A stretch of DNA of 42,928 bases from a virus, in the IMG/VR virus record IMGVR_UViG_3300045738_000513, positions 1 to 42,928 of that record. One strand, written 5' to 3'. The position numbers and the translations under genes are program-made. Below the pieces are notes generated by a model. The model saw nothing but the letters and a program-made list of their open reading frames with translations, was not told the origin of the DNA and did no database searches. Below are positions 22,423 to 31,769 of this stretch, in pieces. Each line of letters begins with the position of its first letter. The first letter of the stretch is position 1.

Positions 22423-22850
22423 TCATTCTGGGCGTGGACCCCGGAAAGTTGGGGGGGATTGCTTGGTGGAACGGCGAGGAAATGACCGTCAAGAAGATGC
22501 CCGCGACCGAGACGGACATCTCTGTCAGCTTGAGGTTCGGCTGCGCATTCGCCTACATCGAGAAGGTCAACGCTGGCCCGAAGATGTCATCGGGTGCAGC
22601 CTTCAAGTTTGGGTGGGGGTACGGGGGCCTGCGCATGGCCCTCATCGTCCACGGGGTTCCCTATGAAGAAGTCCTGCCCCGCACATGGATGAAGCACTAC
22701 GGCATGATGAAGTCCAGGGGGGAGTCCCAGACCGAGTGGAAGAACCGACTCAAGGGCAAGGCACAGCAGTTGTTCCCTGACCTCAAGGTGACGCTGGCGA
22801 CCGCAGACGCCCTCCTGATCTGCGAGTATGGGAGGCGGATCCGTGGCTGA
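22419..22850 (+). CDS. RuvC-like Holliday-junction resolvase
   Basis: This 143-residue RNase H-fold nuclease has its acidic residues in the RuvC order: D in LGVDPGKLGGIAWW, E in AYIEKVNAGPKM, and the DA in TADALLICEYGRR. The middle PRTWMKHYGMM and KGKAQQLFPDLKV match the small phage and mitochondrial RuvC group. It probably resolves branched DNA before packaging, complementing the RecT pair. It lies immediately upstream of the head genes and downstream of the glyco-operon, so the whole 15.1-22.9 kb run may be one transcript. Confidence 0.82.
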   Translation: MIILGVDPGKLGGIAWWNGEEMTVKKMPATETDISVSLRFGCAFAYIEKVNAGPKMSSGAAFKFGWGYGGLRMALIVHGVPYEEVLPRTWMKHYGMMKSRGESQTEWKNRLKGKAQQLFPDLKVTLATADALLICEYGRRIRG

Positions 22851-23067
22851 CCAATACCCAGAGGACGCGCTGGACGCTCTACCCCTCATTTCGGACGCCT
22901 TTCTGGCGGCTCTGAGGGTCCTGTTCCCGCTTGAACTACCATCACCCACTAGCACGGAGCGCGAGGATTTGTTCCAATCCGGTCAACAGAGCGTCATTCG
23001 GAAACTCGAAGAGGCGCAAACCGACCAGATAGAGCGAGCCAGTGAGTCTCTCCAGCAGCATCCGTAA
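22843..23067 (+). CDS. Small acidic protein of unknown function
   Basis: This 74-residue protein starts at GTG 22843, with GGGAGG upstream, overlapping the RuvC-like gene by 8 bases. It is helical and acidic. LISDAFLAALRVLFPLE is an amphipathic helix, and the C-terminal half is Gln/Glu-rich (SVIRKLEEAQTDQIERA). It has no known motif. Podoviruses often carry an unassigned small gene in this place before the gp7.3-like gene. Function unknown. Confidence 0.6.
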   Translation: MADQYPEDALDALPLISDAFLAALRVLFPLELPSPTSTEREDLFQSGQQSVIRKLEEAQTDQIERASESLQQHP

Positions 23068-23455
23068 GTTTGTGCGCCGCACCCGCAACCAGATGATGAA
23101 GATGGGGTGGGACAGCAAGACCAGCGCCCGACTGCTGGACTTGCTGGGTGGCGTAACCTCAACCCCCGGCGAACATACACGCAACATCCAAACAGAAGAC
23201 AAAGCGGTCCGGGAGCGCGAGCACCGGGAGCGGTTTGAGATGTTCACCCGCCTGGTCCGTAAACCCGGGGGCCACTTGCCCTCCAAAATCGCCAAGACCG
23301 CGACCTCAGTCAGCACCGCCCCGGGCGCAACGGTCGCCGAACGGCGCGAGCGAGGTTCCGCCTTCGTCATCCCCAAGGGCCGTCGCCGACAGTTGACGGG
23401 TACCGGGGTGGGACTCCGGGTCACACCTTCCAAGGGCCTCAACATCGTCATCTGA
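23042..23455 (+). CDS. Putative T7 gp7.3-like tail/head-assembly protein
   Basis: This 137-residue, strongly basic protein starts at GTG 23042, overlapping the previous gene. It has an Arg/Lys-rich N-terminus (SIRKFVRRTRNQMMKMG), a charged middle and a Gly/Ser/Thr-rich end closing with GLNIVI. T7 gp7.3, a small basic virion protein encoded just before the portal, also has a basic start and a Gly-rich end closing with GGGINI. The assignment rests on position, charge and this ending, not on overall similarity. Confidence 0.5.
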   Translation: MSLSSSIRKFVRRTRNQMMKMGWDSKTSARLLDLLGGVTSTPGEHTRNIQTEDKAVREREHRERFEMFTRLVRKPGGHLPSKIAKTATSVSTAPGATVAERRERGSAFVIPKGRRRQLTGTGVGLRVTPSKGLNIVI

Positions 23456-23458
23456 ACC

Positions 23459-25057
23459 ATGGAACAACAACTCTATGTCGTCGGTCGCGGGAACGGCCAT
23501 GCCTCCAACGTCTACGAACGGCTGCGTATAGACCGGGAACCCTTCCTGCAACGCGCTCGGGAGTGTGCCCGGTACACCGTCCCGTCCGTGATGCCAGAGG
23601 AAGAGGGCAGTCTCCCCGGCACCAAGGGCCAGAAGATGCCTGAACCATGGCAGTCCTTCGGGGCTCGAGCGGTCAACAACATCGTGTCCAAGTTGGCCCT
23701 CGCCCTCATGCCGCTCAACGCCAAGTTCTTCCGGCTGGCGGTCGATGAGGCGTCCCTTGAACTTCTCGGGCAATACAAGGACTCCAAAGTCGAGGTCGAG
23801 AAGGAGATAGCGCAGATCGAGGACATGGTCTTGGACAAGATCGAGATGTCCGGGGTCAGGACCAAGGTCGGCGAGGCGCTGCGCTACACCGAGGTGTCGG
23901 GGAATGCCCTCCTGCACATCCCTGCGAACCGCCCACCACGGACCTACCGGATGGATTCCTACGTGGTCGAGCGGGATTCCCGCGACCACATCATGCAACT
24001 TTGCATTCGGGAGCACGTCACCCCGATGATCCTACAGGCGGATGTGAAGGCCAGATTGGCCCATCTGGGGGTGGAGGGAAGCTCCAACGAGCCCATCGAG
24101 GTCTTCACCATGACCAGCCGAGACTCCAACGGCGACGGGGGTTTCATCTTCAGGGAGTGGCAGGAGGTCAACGGTAAGGTCTTCGGCAAGGTCACCACCC
24201 ACCAGGAGCACCGAAACCCATACATCGCGGTCAGGGGCTCAAGCATCGATGGGGAAAGCTGGGGAAGGTCTCACTGTGAGGAATATCTGGGGGATCTTCG
24301 CGCCCTTGACGCTCTAAGTAAGGCTCTACAGCAGGGTTCCGCACAAGCGGCCAAGGTCGTTTGGTTGATCAGACCGGGCTCTCAACTGCGCATCCGCAAG
24401 CTCGCCAAGGCCGAGAACGGGGACATGATCCCCGGCAACGAGGGTGACGCGACCCCCCTGCAGATGAACAAGTTCAACGACTTCAGCATCGTGCGGGCTG
24501 AGATCCAAGACCTGAAGCGTGACCTGGGCATGGCGTTCCTGATGAACAGCACCGTGCCGCGCCAAGCCGAGAGAGTCACCGCCGAGGAGATCAGGCTGGT
24601 GGCCTCCGAGTTGGACGACACGCTGGGGCAGACCTTTAGCCTGCTATCGGCAGACCTCCAACTGCCACTGGTGAACATCATCCTCGGCAACATGCAGGAG
24701 GCTGGCGAGATCGAGCCCCTGCCCGATCAGGTCAAACCGGTCATCGTCACCGGTCTGGACGCCATTGGACGGGGGCACGACCTCCAGCGGCTGGACACAT
24801 TCATCGCGGGCGCTCTCCAGACCTTCGGGCCTGATGTGCTCCAGAGCATCAACATGAACGTCTATCTTCAGGCACGGGCCGTCGCCCTGGGGATCGACAC
24901 CGAACAACTGATCAAGTCCGACGAGCAACTGGCTCAAGAGCAGCAGGCTGCCCAAGCGCAGGAGGCTGCGATGAAACTCGGACCTTCACTTCTCAAGGAC
25001 GCGCCACCCGAAGCGATTGCCGAGGTGGCACAGCAATTCGCGGGTGCACCCGCGTAG
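23459..25057 (+). CDS. Portal (head-tail connector) protein, T7 gp8-like
   Basis: The 532-residue length matches T7 gp8 (536). YERLRIDREPFLQRARECAR opens the protein. ARYTVPSVMP, ARAVNNIVSKLALALMPLN and FRLAVDE are signature segments. TVPRQAERVTAEEIRLVASE and LGQTFSLLSADLQLPLV give the conserved region near residues 360-400. The C-terminus is Ala/Gln-rich and acidic. It forms the dodecameric ring through which DNA enters and leaves the capsid and the docking site for the terminase. It starts 4 bases after the previous stop; no strong SD, consistent with coupling. Confidence 0.93.
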   Translation: MEQQLYVVGRGNGHASNVYERLRIDREPFLQRARECARYTVPSVMPEEEGSLPGTKGQKMPEPWQSFGARAVNNIVSKLALALMPLNAKFFRLAVDEASLELLGQYKDSKVEVEKEIAQIEDMVLDKIEMSGVRTKVGEALRYTEVSGNALLHIPANRPPRTYRMDSYVVERDSRDHIMQLCIREHVTPMILQADVKARLAHLGVEGSSNEPIEVFTMTSRDSNGDGGFIFREWQEVNGKVFGKVTTHQEHRNPYIAVRGSSIDGESWGRSHCEEYLGDLRALDALSKALQQGSAQAAKVVWLIRPGSQLRIRKLAKAENGDMIPGNEGDATPLQMNKFNDFSIVRAEIQDLKRDLGMAFLMNSTVPRQAERVTAEEIRLVASELDDTLGQTFSLLSADLQLPLVNIILGNMQEAGEIEPLPDQVKPVIVTGLDAIGRGHDLQRLDTFIAGALQTFGPDVLQSINMNVYLQARAVALGIDTEQLIKSDEQLAQEQQAAQAQEAAMKLGPSLLKDAPPEAIAEVAQQFAGAPA

Positions 25058-25064
25058 GTAAATC

Positions 25065-25874
25065 ATGGGCACAACACACGTACACGACCGACCGCACGAA
25101 ACACCTGAATCCGATCAGGTCGCCGAGATGAGGGAATCCGCAAAGGCGATGGAGGCGCAGATCGAGGCCGAAACAGGAGCGGCGGGACCGCAGGATGAGC
25201 AGCAGGAAACACTCTTGGCGGGCAAGTTCAACACCCAGGAAGATCTCGAGCAGGGGTATCTGGAACTGCAGAAGAAGCTGTCCGAGTGGACACCCGCGAC
25301 GGAGACGACAGAAGACGGCCCAGCCTTTCAGATCAAGAAGGAAGGCGATGCGCAGGCAGACCAGGCCAGCGGGTTCAACGCCGACAAGTACAAAGCGGAG
25401 TTCATGGAGAACGGCAAACTGAGCGACGAGTCCCGCAAGGAGATCATCGCCCAAGGCATCCCCGAAGAGATGATCGCCACCCATGAGGCAGGGCTCCAAG
25501 CGATCCGTGACTCCCGGGCAGACACGATCAGGGGCATCTTCGGCAGCGAGGACCGCATGGAATCTATCCTCAAGTGGGCAAGCAACAACCTCGGTGACGC
25601 TGAGATCCAAGCCATCGAGTCGCAGGCCAACTCCCTCGACATGACGGTGTGCGAGGCTGCTATCAAGGGCTTGGTGGCACGCTACGACGCCTCGCCCATG
25701 GGTCAGGGCAATGCGTTGGAGGGTGTCCCGGGTGGCCCCGCAGTCGCCGCGTTCCGTTCCGAGGCAGAGCGCAACGAAGCCCACAACGTCCGCATGTCGG
25801 ACGGTCGCTTCAAGTACGACGTGGACGCTGCATACCGGGCGGATGTGGACGCCAAGACGCTGTCCATGGTGTAG
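25065..25874 (+). CDS. Capsid assembly scaffold protein, T7 gp9-like
   Basis: This 269-residue acidic, helical protein lies between portal and major capsid, the T7 gene 9 slot. The N-terminal half is Gln/Glu-rich with low complexity. LLAGKFNTQEDLEQGYLELQ is the segment typical of podovirus scaffolds. The C-terminus, RFKYDVDAAYRADVDAK, resembles the capsid-binding end of T7 gp9. It shapes the procapsid and is then lost. ATG 25065 follows the portal stop by 7 bases. Confidence 0.85.
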   Translation: MGTTHVHDRPHETPESDQVAEMRESAKAMEAQIEAETGAAGPQDEQQETLLAGKFNTQEDLEQGYLELQKKLSEWTPATETTEDGPAFQIKKEGDAQADQASGFNADKYKAEFMENGKLSDESRKEIIAQGIPEEMIATHEAGLQAIRDSRADTIRGIFGSEDRMESILKWASNNLGDAEIQAIESQANSLDMTVCEAAIKGLVARYDASPMGQGNALEGVPGGPAVAAFRSEAERNEAHNVRMSDGRFKYDVDAAYRADVDAKTLSMV

Positions 25875-25886
25875 CCGCTTGACAGG

Positions 25887-25905
25887 GTGACCCGTTCTGG
25901 GTCAC
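25887..25905 (+). terminator. Hairpin between scaffold and capsid genes (terminator or processing site)
   Basis: GTGACCC (25887-25893) and GGGTCAC (25899-25905) form a perfect 7-bp stem with a 5-base loop, 13 bases after the scaffold stop. No U-tract follows, so readthrough into the capsid gene is likely. A consensus TTGACA lies directly upstream (25879-25884) without a good -10. The rest of the gap contains the palindrome CCCTCGCGAGGG and ends in TATAAC just before the capsid SD (AGGAG). Confidence 0.4.
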
Positions 25906-26042
25906 TCTATCCACCTGATCAAGCGAAAGCCTGCGCCGCAGCCGGACCCCTCGCGAGGGATACTCCGCGCTTCTGTGACCAGATGCGGAAGCGAGATCGA
26001 ACACAGTTTCGATTTCCCCCTCTATAACACAGGAGCAGAAGA

Positions 26043-27074
26043 ATGGCCAACGAAGGCATCATGGGTCCGTCACGCTACGGCCAGACCCAACTCGCAGGCG
26101 CAGAAGAAACGCACTTCCTGAAGGTGTATGGTGGAATGGTTTTGACAGCCTTCCAGCGCGAAACAGTCACCGATGGGCGCATCAACGTCCGTACGATCAC
26201 CAGCGGCAAGTCCGCGCAGTTCCCCCTGATGGGTGCGATGAGCGCGAGCTTCCACACCCCAGGTCAAAACATCATCCAGGAAGGTGGCTCGTCACCGACG
26301 TACCTGTCCCAGCCGAAGTGGGACCAGAAGGTCATCAACATCAATGGCATTCTCCAGACCTCGGTCATGGTGAACGACATCGATGACTTCATGGGTCATT
26401 TCGAGACTCGTGCCGCGTACGCCCAGGAGATGGGATGGGCCTTGGCGAAAGAGATGGACATAATGACGCTCCAAACCATCATCAATGGTGCGGACACCGC
26501 TGCGACCATCGTGGGCGACGCCTCCGACTGGGGTGCCACCGAGAACAAGGACCCGCTCGACAGTGACTTCGACACGGGCACGGCAGCGAACGCCTTGCTG
26601 ACTATCGCAGGCATCTGTGCGTCCATGGACATCAACGACGTGCCGAAGCACGGTCGCCACATCGCCATCGAGCCCGCGCTCTACTACCGCCTCCTGAACG
26701 AGCAGAAGGTGGTCAGCGCGGACTACAACCAGCAGACCGGCGCATCCGGTACTGGTGGTCGCCCGCAAGCACTGCAGTATCTGGGTATGCAGATCCACCC
26801 GACCAACCGCTTGGTCGATATCCGCGCACTCACATCAACGTGGTCGCCACACGCGCAGCAACTCGGTTCCGACTACTACTCCGACATGTTCCCCGACATC
26901 CTCGCCGTCGCTTGGCAGCAGGACTGGTCGGTCGCGGTCGTCAAACTGCACAACCTGGGTACCAAATCCGAGTATCAACTCCCGTACCTCGGTACGCTTT
27001 TCGTCTCGGGCTGGAGCGTCGGGCATGGAGTGCTGCATGAGTCGGCGTGCTTCGTTGTCCAGGGCCAAATCTAG
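26043..27074 (+). CDS. Major capsid protein, T7 gp10A-like
   Basis: The 343-residue length is close to T7 gp10A (345). ALFLKVY-like HFLKVYGGMVLTAFQRETVT, SGKSAQFPLMG and ALAKEMDIMTLQTII are typical of the podovirus HK97-fold capsid group. The C-terminal part (LPYLGTLFVSGWSVGHGVLH) covers the last strands. It has a good SD (AGGAG) and the longest upstream gap in the structural block, as expected for a highly expressed gene. No slippery site for a gp10B-type frameshift is evident at the end; the stop is followed at once by the tail-tube gene. Confidence 0.93.
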   Translation: MANEGIMGPSRYGQTQLAGAEETHFLKVYGGMVLTAFQRETVTDGRINVRTITSGKSAQFPLMGAMSASFHTPGQNIIQEGGSSPTYLSQPKWDQKVININGILQTSVMVNDIDDFMGHFETRAAYAQEMGWALAKEMDIMTLQTIINGADTAATIVGDASDWGATENKDPLDSDFDTGTAANALLTIAGICASMDINDVPKHGRHIAIEPALYYRLLNEQKVVSADYNQQTGASGTGGRPQALQYLGMQIHPTNRLVDIRALTSTWSPHAQQLGSDYYSDMFPDILAVAWQQDWSVAVVKLHNLGTKSEYQLPYLGTLFVSGWSVGHGVLHESACFVVQGQI

Positions 27075-27077
27075 GCC

Positions 27078-27695
27078 ATGCCAAACGCTGACACGTCTGA
27101 ACTAGAGGCTGTGAACACGATGCTTGCCCTTGTGGGCGAGGACGCGGTGAACAGTCTCGTGACCAACGTGACAGCGGAGGTTGCACTCGCCATCCGCACG
27201 CTGACTGAAGTGAATCGCCAACTTCAAGCGCGTGGGTGGCAGTGGAATATCGAGACCGAAGTGACCATCACCGCCAATGGGGATAGCAAGTTTCCGTGGC
27301 AACAGGACTGGATCCGCGTCGATACTGACCGTGGTCGATACTCTGACGTTGACCTTGTGCGACGTGGGGCCTTCCTGTTCAACGCCGAGCGCAGGAAGAA
27401 CACCGAAGTGTTCACGCACGGCACGTTGAAGGTGAACATCGTGCGGTATCTGTCATGGGTCACCCTGCCCGAGACCGCACGGCAGTACATGCTGATCAAG
27501 GCGGCGCGCATCTTCTGCAACCGCGTCATGGGTGACGAGGTACGTGCGGGCTACGCCAAGTTGGACGAGGACGACGCTTGGCGGAACCTTCTTGAGGCGG
27601 AGACCGAACAGGCTGATTACAACTTCATGGCCACCGGGGCACCTGCAGAGGCTAACCGAGGTCTGTGGGGACCACTTCACCTTCCAACACACTAG
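27078..27695 (+). CDS. Tail tubular protein A, T7 gp11-like
   Basis: The 205-residue protein is close to T7 gp11 (196). ELEAVNTMLALVGEDAVNSL and TLTEVNRQLQARGWQWNIET are the signature N-terminal segments. ETARQYMLIKAARIFCNRVM and the later VRAGYAKLDEDDAWRNLLEA complete the match. It forms the ring linking the portal to the nozzle and fibres. The start is 3 bases after the capsid stop and the end is 9 bases before the nozzle gene. Confidence 0.92.
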   Translation: MPNADTSELEAVNTMLALVGEDAVNSLVTNVTAEVALAIRTLTEVNRQLQARGWQWNIETEVTITANGDSKFPWQQDWIRVDTDRGRYSDVDLVRRGAFLFNAERRKNTEVFTHGTLKVNIVRYLSWVTLPETARQYMLIKAARIFCNRVMGDEVRAGYAKLDEDDAWRNLLEAETEQADYNFMATGAPAEANRGLWGPLHLPTH

Positions 27696-27704
27696 GGGGC
27701 ACGC

Positions 27705-30700
27705 ATGGCTCGTCGCGATGGGCCGATTCAGACCAGCGTCAAAAACCTCCTTGGGGGCGTCTCTCAGCAACCGGACACGGTCCGCTTAGAAAACCAATGC
27801 GAGGTGCAGGACAACGCATTCTCGTCAGTGGTGGACGGTCTTGGCAAGCGTCAGCCAGTCGAGCACATCAAGCGGCTTGACCAGATCAAGGTAGGGCTGA
27901 CCGAGGATGAGGTGCTGGTGCACTGGATCGACCGTGACAACGACGAGCAGTACGCCATGGTCATCGACAATGCGTTGGGGTCAATACCATCGACCCCGGG
28001 TATCCACATCTATGACTTGTCGGATGGCACCCTGATGAACCTGTCGGGGAAGGACGGTCGGCGGCCAGTGGAGACCACCGTGAAGGACTACCTTGAAGCG
28101 TTCCCGGCACGTCCCATCGGTCTGCTGGCAAACGCGAAGCGTGACCTCAAGGTGCTGACACTCTCGGACACCACCTACATCCTGAACAAGGCGGTCACGA
28201 CGAAGATGGAGACCGGCTTGCCGCCATGGGACTCCCTCGCCGTGATGGGGCGCAAGGGTCCGCTGATTCAGCATGTTGGCAAGTCCGCACGCCGCTGGTT
28301 CCTGTTCCAACGCACGGCGAACCCCTTGTCCCGGTACGCGGTGAAGGTCCGATTCAAGACCGCTGATGAACATAGCTCCTACCCGGGAACGTGGGATCCA
28401 GCCCAAGGTAAGTGGAAAAAGGGCGACGAGGAGGAGTTATCCCTATCTTGGGTGAAGACGTTCTCCTTGGATTACACGCGCCGACCAAACACGACACCGG
28501 GAACAACCAGAGGATACGGCAAACCGGAGGACATCCCAACTTACGACCCTGCCAACAAACTCCATCGTGGCTACCAGATTCCAACCATTCAAACCCATGA
28601 GGTGGTGAAGCGGTTGTTCACAGAGCGCAACGAAGGCAGTACCTCCAGCGGCCCATTAGACCGTTACTATCGCGGTGGCATCCAAGATGCTTACAACACT
28701 TTCCGAACTAACTTGGGTGAGAGAATTTCGGAACTCATCATTTGGGACGAGGTCATCGCGACCTACAACAACTTCCCGTTCGTGTCCCTGCCCCAGAAGG
28801 GTCCGGTGATGATGATGGAGTTGCTTCCTGGTGCGCTGCAAAACGTGGCCAACAAGAAGTACCGCGAAGCCATCTCGATAGAGGTGGACTCCACGGGCGA
28901 CATCCAAGACAGCCTGGTCGTGTTCAGCGCCGAGGTTGCCCGGTTGTCGCAGTTACCATTGACCTGCAAGCACGGGCACATCGTCAAGATCACTGGGCTC
29001 GAGGACAACGACTCGGACGAGTACTACACCAAGTTCGTCGCCAACAAGGAGGAACATACGTCGAAGAAGTTCGATCCTCGCCAGTTCGGTCTGGTCGAGG
29101 GTCACTGGGAAGAGTCGCTGGCACCGATGGCTGATTACCGCATCGACAACACCACCATGCCGGTGAAAATGATCCGGGTAGACGACAACAGCCCCGGCAA
29201 CACCAAAGGGTTCCGCTTTGAAATCTTCCACGCGGATTGGACCGACCGCAGGGTGGGGGACGACGACTCCAACCCACTGCCATCGTTCATCAACAACACC
29301 ATCGAGGATCTCTTCCTTTGGCGTAACCGTATCGGCTTTCTCACAGGCTCACGCTTCGTGATGTCGGAGGCTGACGAGTACCAGAACTTTTGGCGTACCA
29401 CGGTGAAGACGCTGCTCGACAGCGACCCCATCGACATCGATGCTGGGCACGCGGACGTTGCGCATCTCAGCTTCGCCACGCCACTGGAGGAAGAACTGAT
29501 CATATGGACCGACCGCACCCAGTTCGTGGTGCAGGGCGATCCCATCCTCACACCGAAGACTGCAGGACTTAGTCCCGCGACAGCCTTTGAGGCGTTCAAT
29601 GACGTGCGCCCTGAAGTGCTGGACAACGGCATCTATTATGCCCTGCGATCCGGGGGCGGTGACTACTCGCAGATCCGTCAGTTCCATCGTGTAGCCGACG
29701 CCTCTGGATCGTTTACCTCACTCCGCGCAAGCGAACAGGTGCCGCGCTACATCAAAGGCAAGATCCAAGAGATGACGGCAACGTCGCTGGAGTCGATCCT
29801 GTGCACGCGCACTGATGACGCGGATGGCAAGCACGTCATCTACGTCTACAAGTGGCACGACACCGGGTCGGGCGAACGCATCCTGTCGTCGTGGTTCCGG
29901 TACCTGGTGGGTCCGTCCTACGGCACCATCGTGCACGGGATGAAATTCTATGAGGACGACCTGTACCTCATCGTCCAGCGGAACACTGAGGGCGAGAAAC
30001 TGCCCTACAGCCTGGAGAAGATCACCTTCTCTGGTCAGCGACAGGTCGATACCGACGCCCTGTTCCGCACGCTAATCGACAGAAGGATCTCAGATGCCAG
30101 TGTGGATGGTGCCGGGAACAAGTTGATCACGTACGACTACGACTCGGTGAACAAGACGCTGGACATCATCCTGCCCTACTTGGTGGGGAGCGATACGAAG
30201 TCCACCCTTGAGACCATGAGGATCGTGTCCAGGGTGGGCACAGCGACCGGCCCACAAGGCGAGCAGTTTGCCTACACGCACGCCTTCGGGACTTCGGGTG
30301 GCAACAGGGTCTCCGTCCTGAAGGTCTCTGACCCCATCCAGGCGCTCTACAACAGGGTCAAGGCAGGCGGCACCGACGACTTCAAGTTCTACGTGGGGTC
30401 GGACTACACGATGACCTACGAATTCAGCCGACCGAGCTTGCGTCGTCGGCGTGAGGGTCGGGTGTCCGAGGAAATCTCCACCGGGCGGTTCCAACTGCTG
30501 CGTGCCCACCTGACCTTTGAGGACACCGGTTACATGAAGGTGGAGGTGGCCCCCGCGCTGCACTCCGATGGCTCCACCATCGTGGACCGCGACACACGCA
30601 CGTATCTGGTCCCCATGCTGGAGGTGGGGATGGGCTCGAGCTACCTGGGTGTGGTCAATGTCCGTGATGGTAAACTCACGTTCGGCATCCGAGCCCAGCC

Positions 30701-30809
30701 TGAACACGTTCGCATCATCCTCACCAACGACAGCCCTTACCCGTGCAATCCCAAGGGGATAGACTACGAATCGAACTACTCCAGCCGGTCTCGGATCGGC
30801 GCTTTCTGA
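27705..30809 (+). CDS. Tail tubular protein B (nozzle), T7 gp12-like
   Basis: This 1034-residue protein is larger than T7 gp12 (794). It starts PIQTSVKNLLGGVSQQPDTV, the nearly invariant gp12 opening, with the following LENQCEVQDNAFSSVVDGLG. SRFVMSEADEYQNFWRTT, DVAHLSFATPLEEELIIWTD and TQFVVQGDPILTP are conserved mid-protein blocks, and YNVNNYSS-type endings appear as YESNYSSRSRIGAF. The extra length is mainly in the first ~450 residues. It forms the tail nozzle through which DNA passes. SD GGGGG lies before the ATG. Confidence 0.92.
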   Translation: MARRDGPIQTSVKNLLGGVSQQPDTVRLENQCEVQDNAFSSVVDGLGKRQPVEHIKRLDQIKVGLTEDEVLVHWIDRDNDEQYAMVIDNALGSIPSTPGIHIYDLSDGTLMNLSGKDGRRPVETTVKDYLEAFPARPIGLLANAKRDLKVLTLSDTTYILNKAVTTKMETGLPPWDSLAVMGRKGPLIQHVGKSARRWFLFQRTANPLSRYAVKVRFKTADEHSSYPGTWDPAQGKWKKGDEEELSLSWVKTFSLDYTRRPNTTPGTTRGYGKPEDIPTYDPANKLHRGYQIPTIQTHEVVKRLFTERNEGSTSSGPLDRYYRGGIQDAYNTFRTNLGERISELIIWDEVIATYNNFPFVSLPQKGPVMMMELLPGALQNVANKKYREAISIEVDSTGDIQDSLVVFSAEVARLSQLPLTCKHGHIVKITGLEDNDSDEYYTKFVANKEEHTSKKFDPRQFGLVEGHWEESLAPMADYRIDNTTMPVKMIRVDDNSPGNTKGFRFEIFHADWTDRRVGDDDSNPLPSFINNTIEDLFLWRNRIGFLTGSRFVMSEADEYQNFWRTTVKTLLDSDPIDIDAGHADVAHLSFATPLEEELIIWTDRTQFVVQGDPILTPKTAGLSPATAFEAFNDVRPEVLDNGIYYALRSGGGDYSQIRQFHRVADASGSFTSLRASEQVPRYIKGKIQEMTATSLESILCTRTDDADGKHVIYVYKWHDTGSGERILSSWFRYLVGPSYGTIVHGMKFYEDDLYLIVQRNTEGEKLPYSLEKITFSGQRQVDTDALFRTLIDRRISDASVDGAGNKLITYDYDSVNKTLDIILPYLVGSDTKSTLETMRIVSRVGTATGPQGEQFAYTHAFGTSGGNRVSVLKVSDPIQALYNRVKAGGTDDFKFYVGSDYTMTYEFSRPSLRRRREGRVSEEISTGRFQLLRAHLTFEDTGYMKVEVAPALHSDGSTIVDRDTRTYLVPMLEVGMGSSYLGVVNVRDGKLTFGIRAQPEHVRIILTNDSPYPCNPKGIDYESNYSSRSRIGAF

Positions 30810-31327
30810 TCCGCGAAGCGACCTTTGCAGATGGTCGGGAGGTTGCGGATGGCATGAGGTCCTTCGACTGGGCTGTGGCTGAGGAGTACGGCAACCCCTA
30901 CGACATCCTGGAGAAGTGCCGGTTGTCGTCGAACCCGCGTAGCTACACCCTCCTGATCGATGACGTGCCTGCCGCCCTATTCGGTTGCTACATCCATAAG
31001 ATGGACGAGTTCACCTACGGCAACATCTGGTGCTTTGCCACCACGGCGGTAGACAAGGAGGCCAGGTGGGTAGCCCGAAACTCCCGCCGCATCATCGCGG
31101 GAATCACAGACGGTTGCGACCTGAGTGGAAACATGGTGGACTCTAGGGAGCCAGCGCATATCAGGTGGCTTGAGTGGCTCGGATACGAGGTTTCTGACAC
31201 GCCAATCACGGGCACCAAGCTGGAGTACGCGAAGTATCATGGTGGAAATAGTAGCAGCAGTCGTAATTGCAGCGGGGACAACGTGGTACCAGGCCGAGGA
31301 AGCCAGGACTACGAGGACGAGGGCTGA
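30743..31327 (+). CDS. GNAT-fold virion protein, T7 gp13-like
   Basis: The frame from ATG 30743 gives 194 residues, but the first 21 overlap the nozzle gene and look like shadow sequence. The natural start of a GNAT fold appears at LIREATFADG, where an in-frame CTG (30806) overlaps the nozzle stop as CTGA; ATG 30854 is the first canonical start after it. SYTLLIDDVPAALFGCYIH, the Trp-rich strand NIWCFATTAVDK and AHIRWLEWLGYEVSD parallel T7 gp13, an assembly-related GNAT-like protein. The last ~25 residues are Ser/Gly-rich. The end overlaps the gp14-like gene by 89 bases. Confidence 0.7.
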   Translation: MQSQGDRLRIELLQPVSDRRFLIREATFADGREVADGMRSFDWAVAEEYGNPYDILEKCRLSSNPRSYTLLIDDVPAALFGCYIHKMDEFTYGNIWCFATTAVDKEARWVARNSRRIIAGITDGCDLSGNMVDSREPAHIRWLEWLGYEVSDTPITGTKLEYAKYHGGNSSSSRNCSGDNVVPGRGSQDYEDEG

Positions 31328-31769
31328 ACGCTTCAGGCGTCAACGCGAGTTGCTGGAGACCAAGAACGCGCTCGCGGCCCAGCGCATCGCCATGGGTGAG
31401 ATTCACGCCCAAGAGATCGCAGACGCCGACGCGGCAACGGTCGAGATCGATGCCAACCGGCGGGAGAAAGACCGAGCGGTCGGGACGGCGACCACTATCG
31501 CCGGGGAAATCGGTGCCTTTGGCGGTAACTATGAGGCTCTGGTGGGGGAGTTTGAGCGACAGCAGGCTGAATTCGAGGGGGCCGTGCAGACCAACCTCGA
31601 CATCAAGCGCCAGTTCGCCGAGTTGAACCTCCAGTCTATCGCGCTGAACACCAATGCCCGGATCCTCAACGCGCAGCTTCCACCGACCCCGCGCCCGAAT
31701 TACGCAAACTACGCGATCCAGGGCATCGGCACCGGGCTTTCGATCTACAGTGCCACCAAGGGGAAATAG
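31239..31769 (+). CDS. Internal virion protein, T7 gp14-like
   Basis: The 176-residue length is close to T7 gp14 (196). The start is taken as ATG 31239 because the next residues (MVEIVAAVVIAAGTTWYQ) give the short N-terminal membrane segment of gp14. A long Ala/Arg/Glu/Gln-rich helical region follows, and the end contains PRPNYANYAIQGIGTGLSIY, like the gp14 C-terminus. In T7, gp14 inserts in the host outer envelope during DNA ejection. The position, before the gp15- and gp16-like genes, supports the call. The larger in-frame upstream extension is unlikely. Confidence 0.78.
   Translation: MVEIVAAVVIAAGTTWYQAEEARTTRTRAERFRRQRELLETKNALAAQRIAMGEIHAQEIADADAATVEIDANRREKDRAVGTATTIAGEIGAFGGNYEALVGEFERQQAEFEGAVQTNLDIKRQFAELNLQSIALNTNARILNAQLPPTPRPNYANYAIQGIGTGLSIYSATKGK

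Noticed and set aside
26990-27080. gp10A/gp10B-type programmed frameshift at the end of the capsid gene
   Set aside because: No slippery heptamer, and the tail-tube gene starts 3 bases after the stop, leaving no room for an extension.
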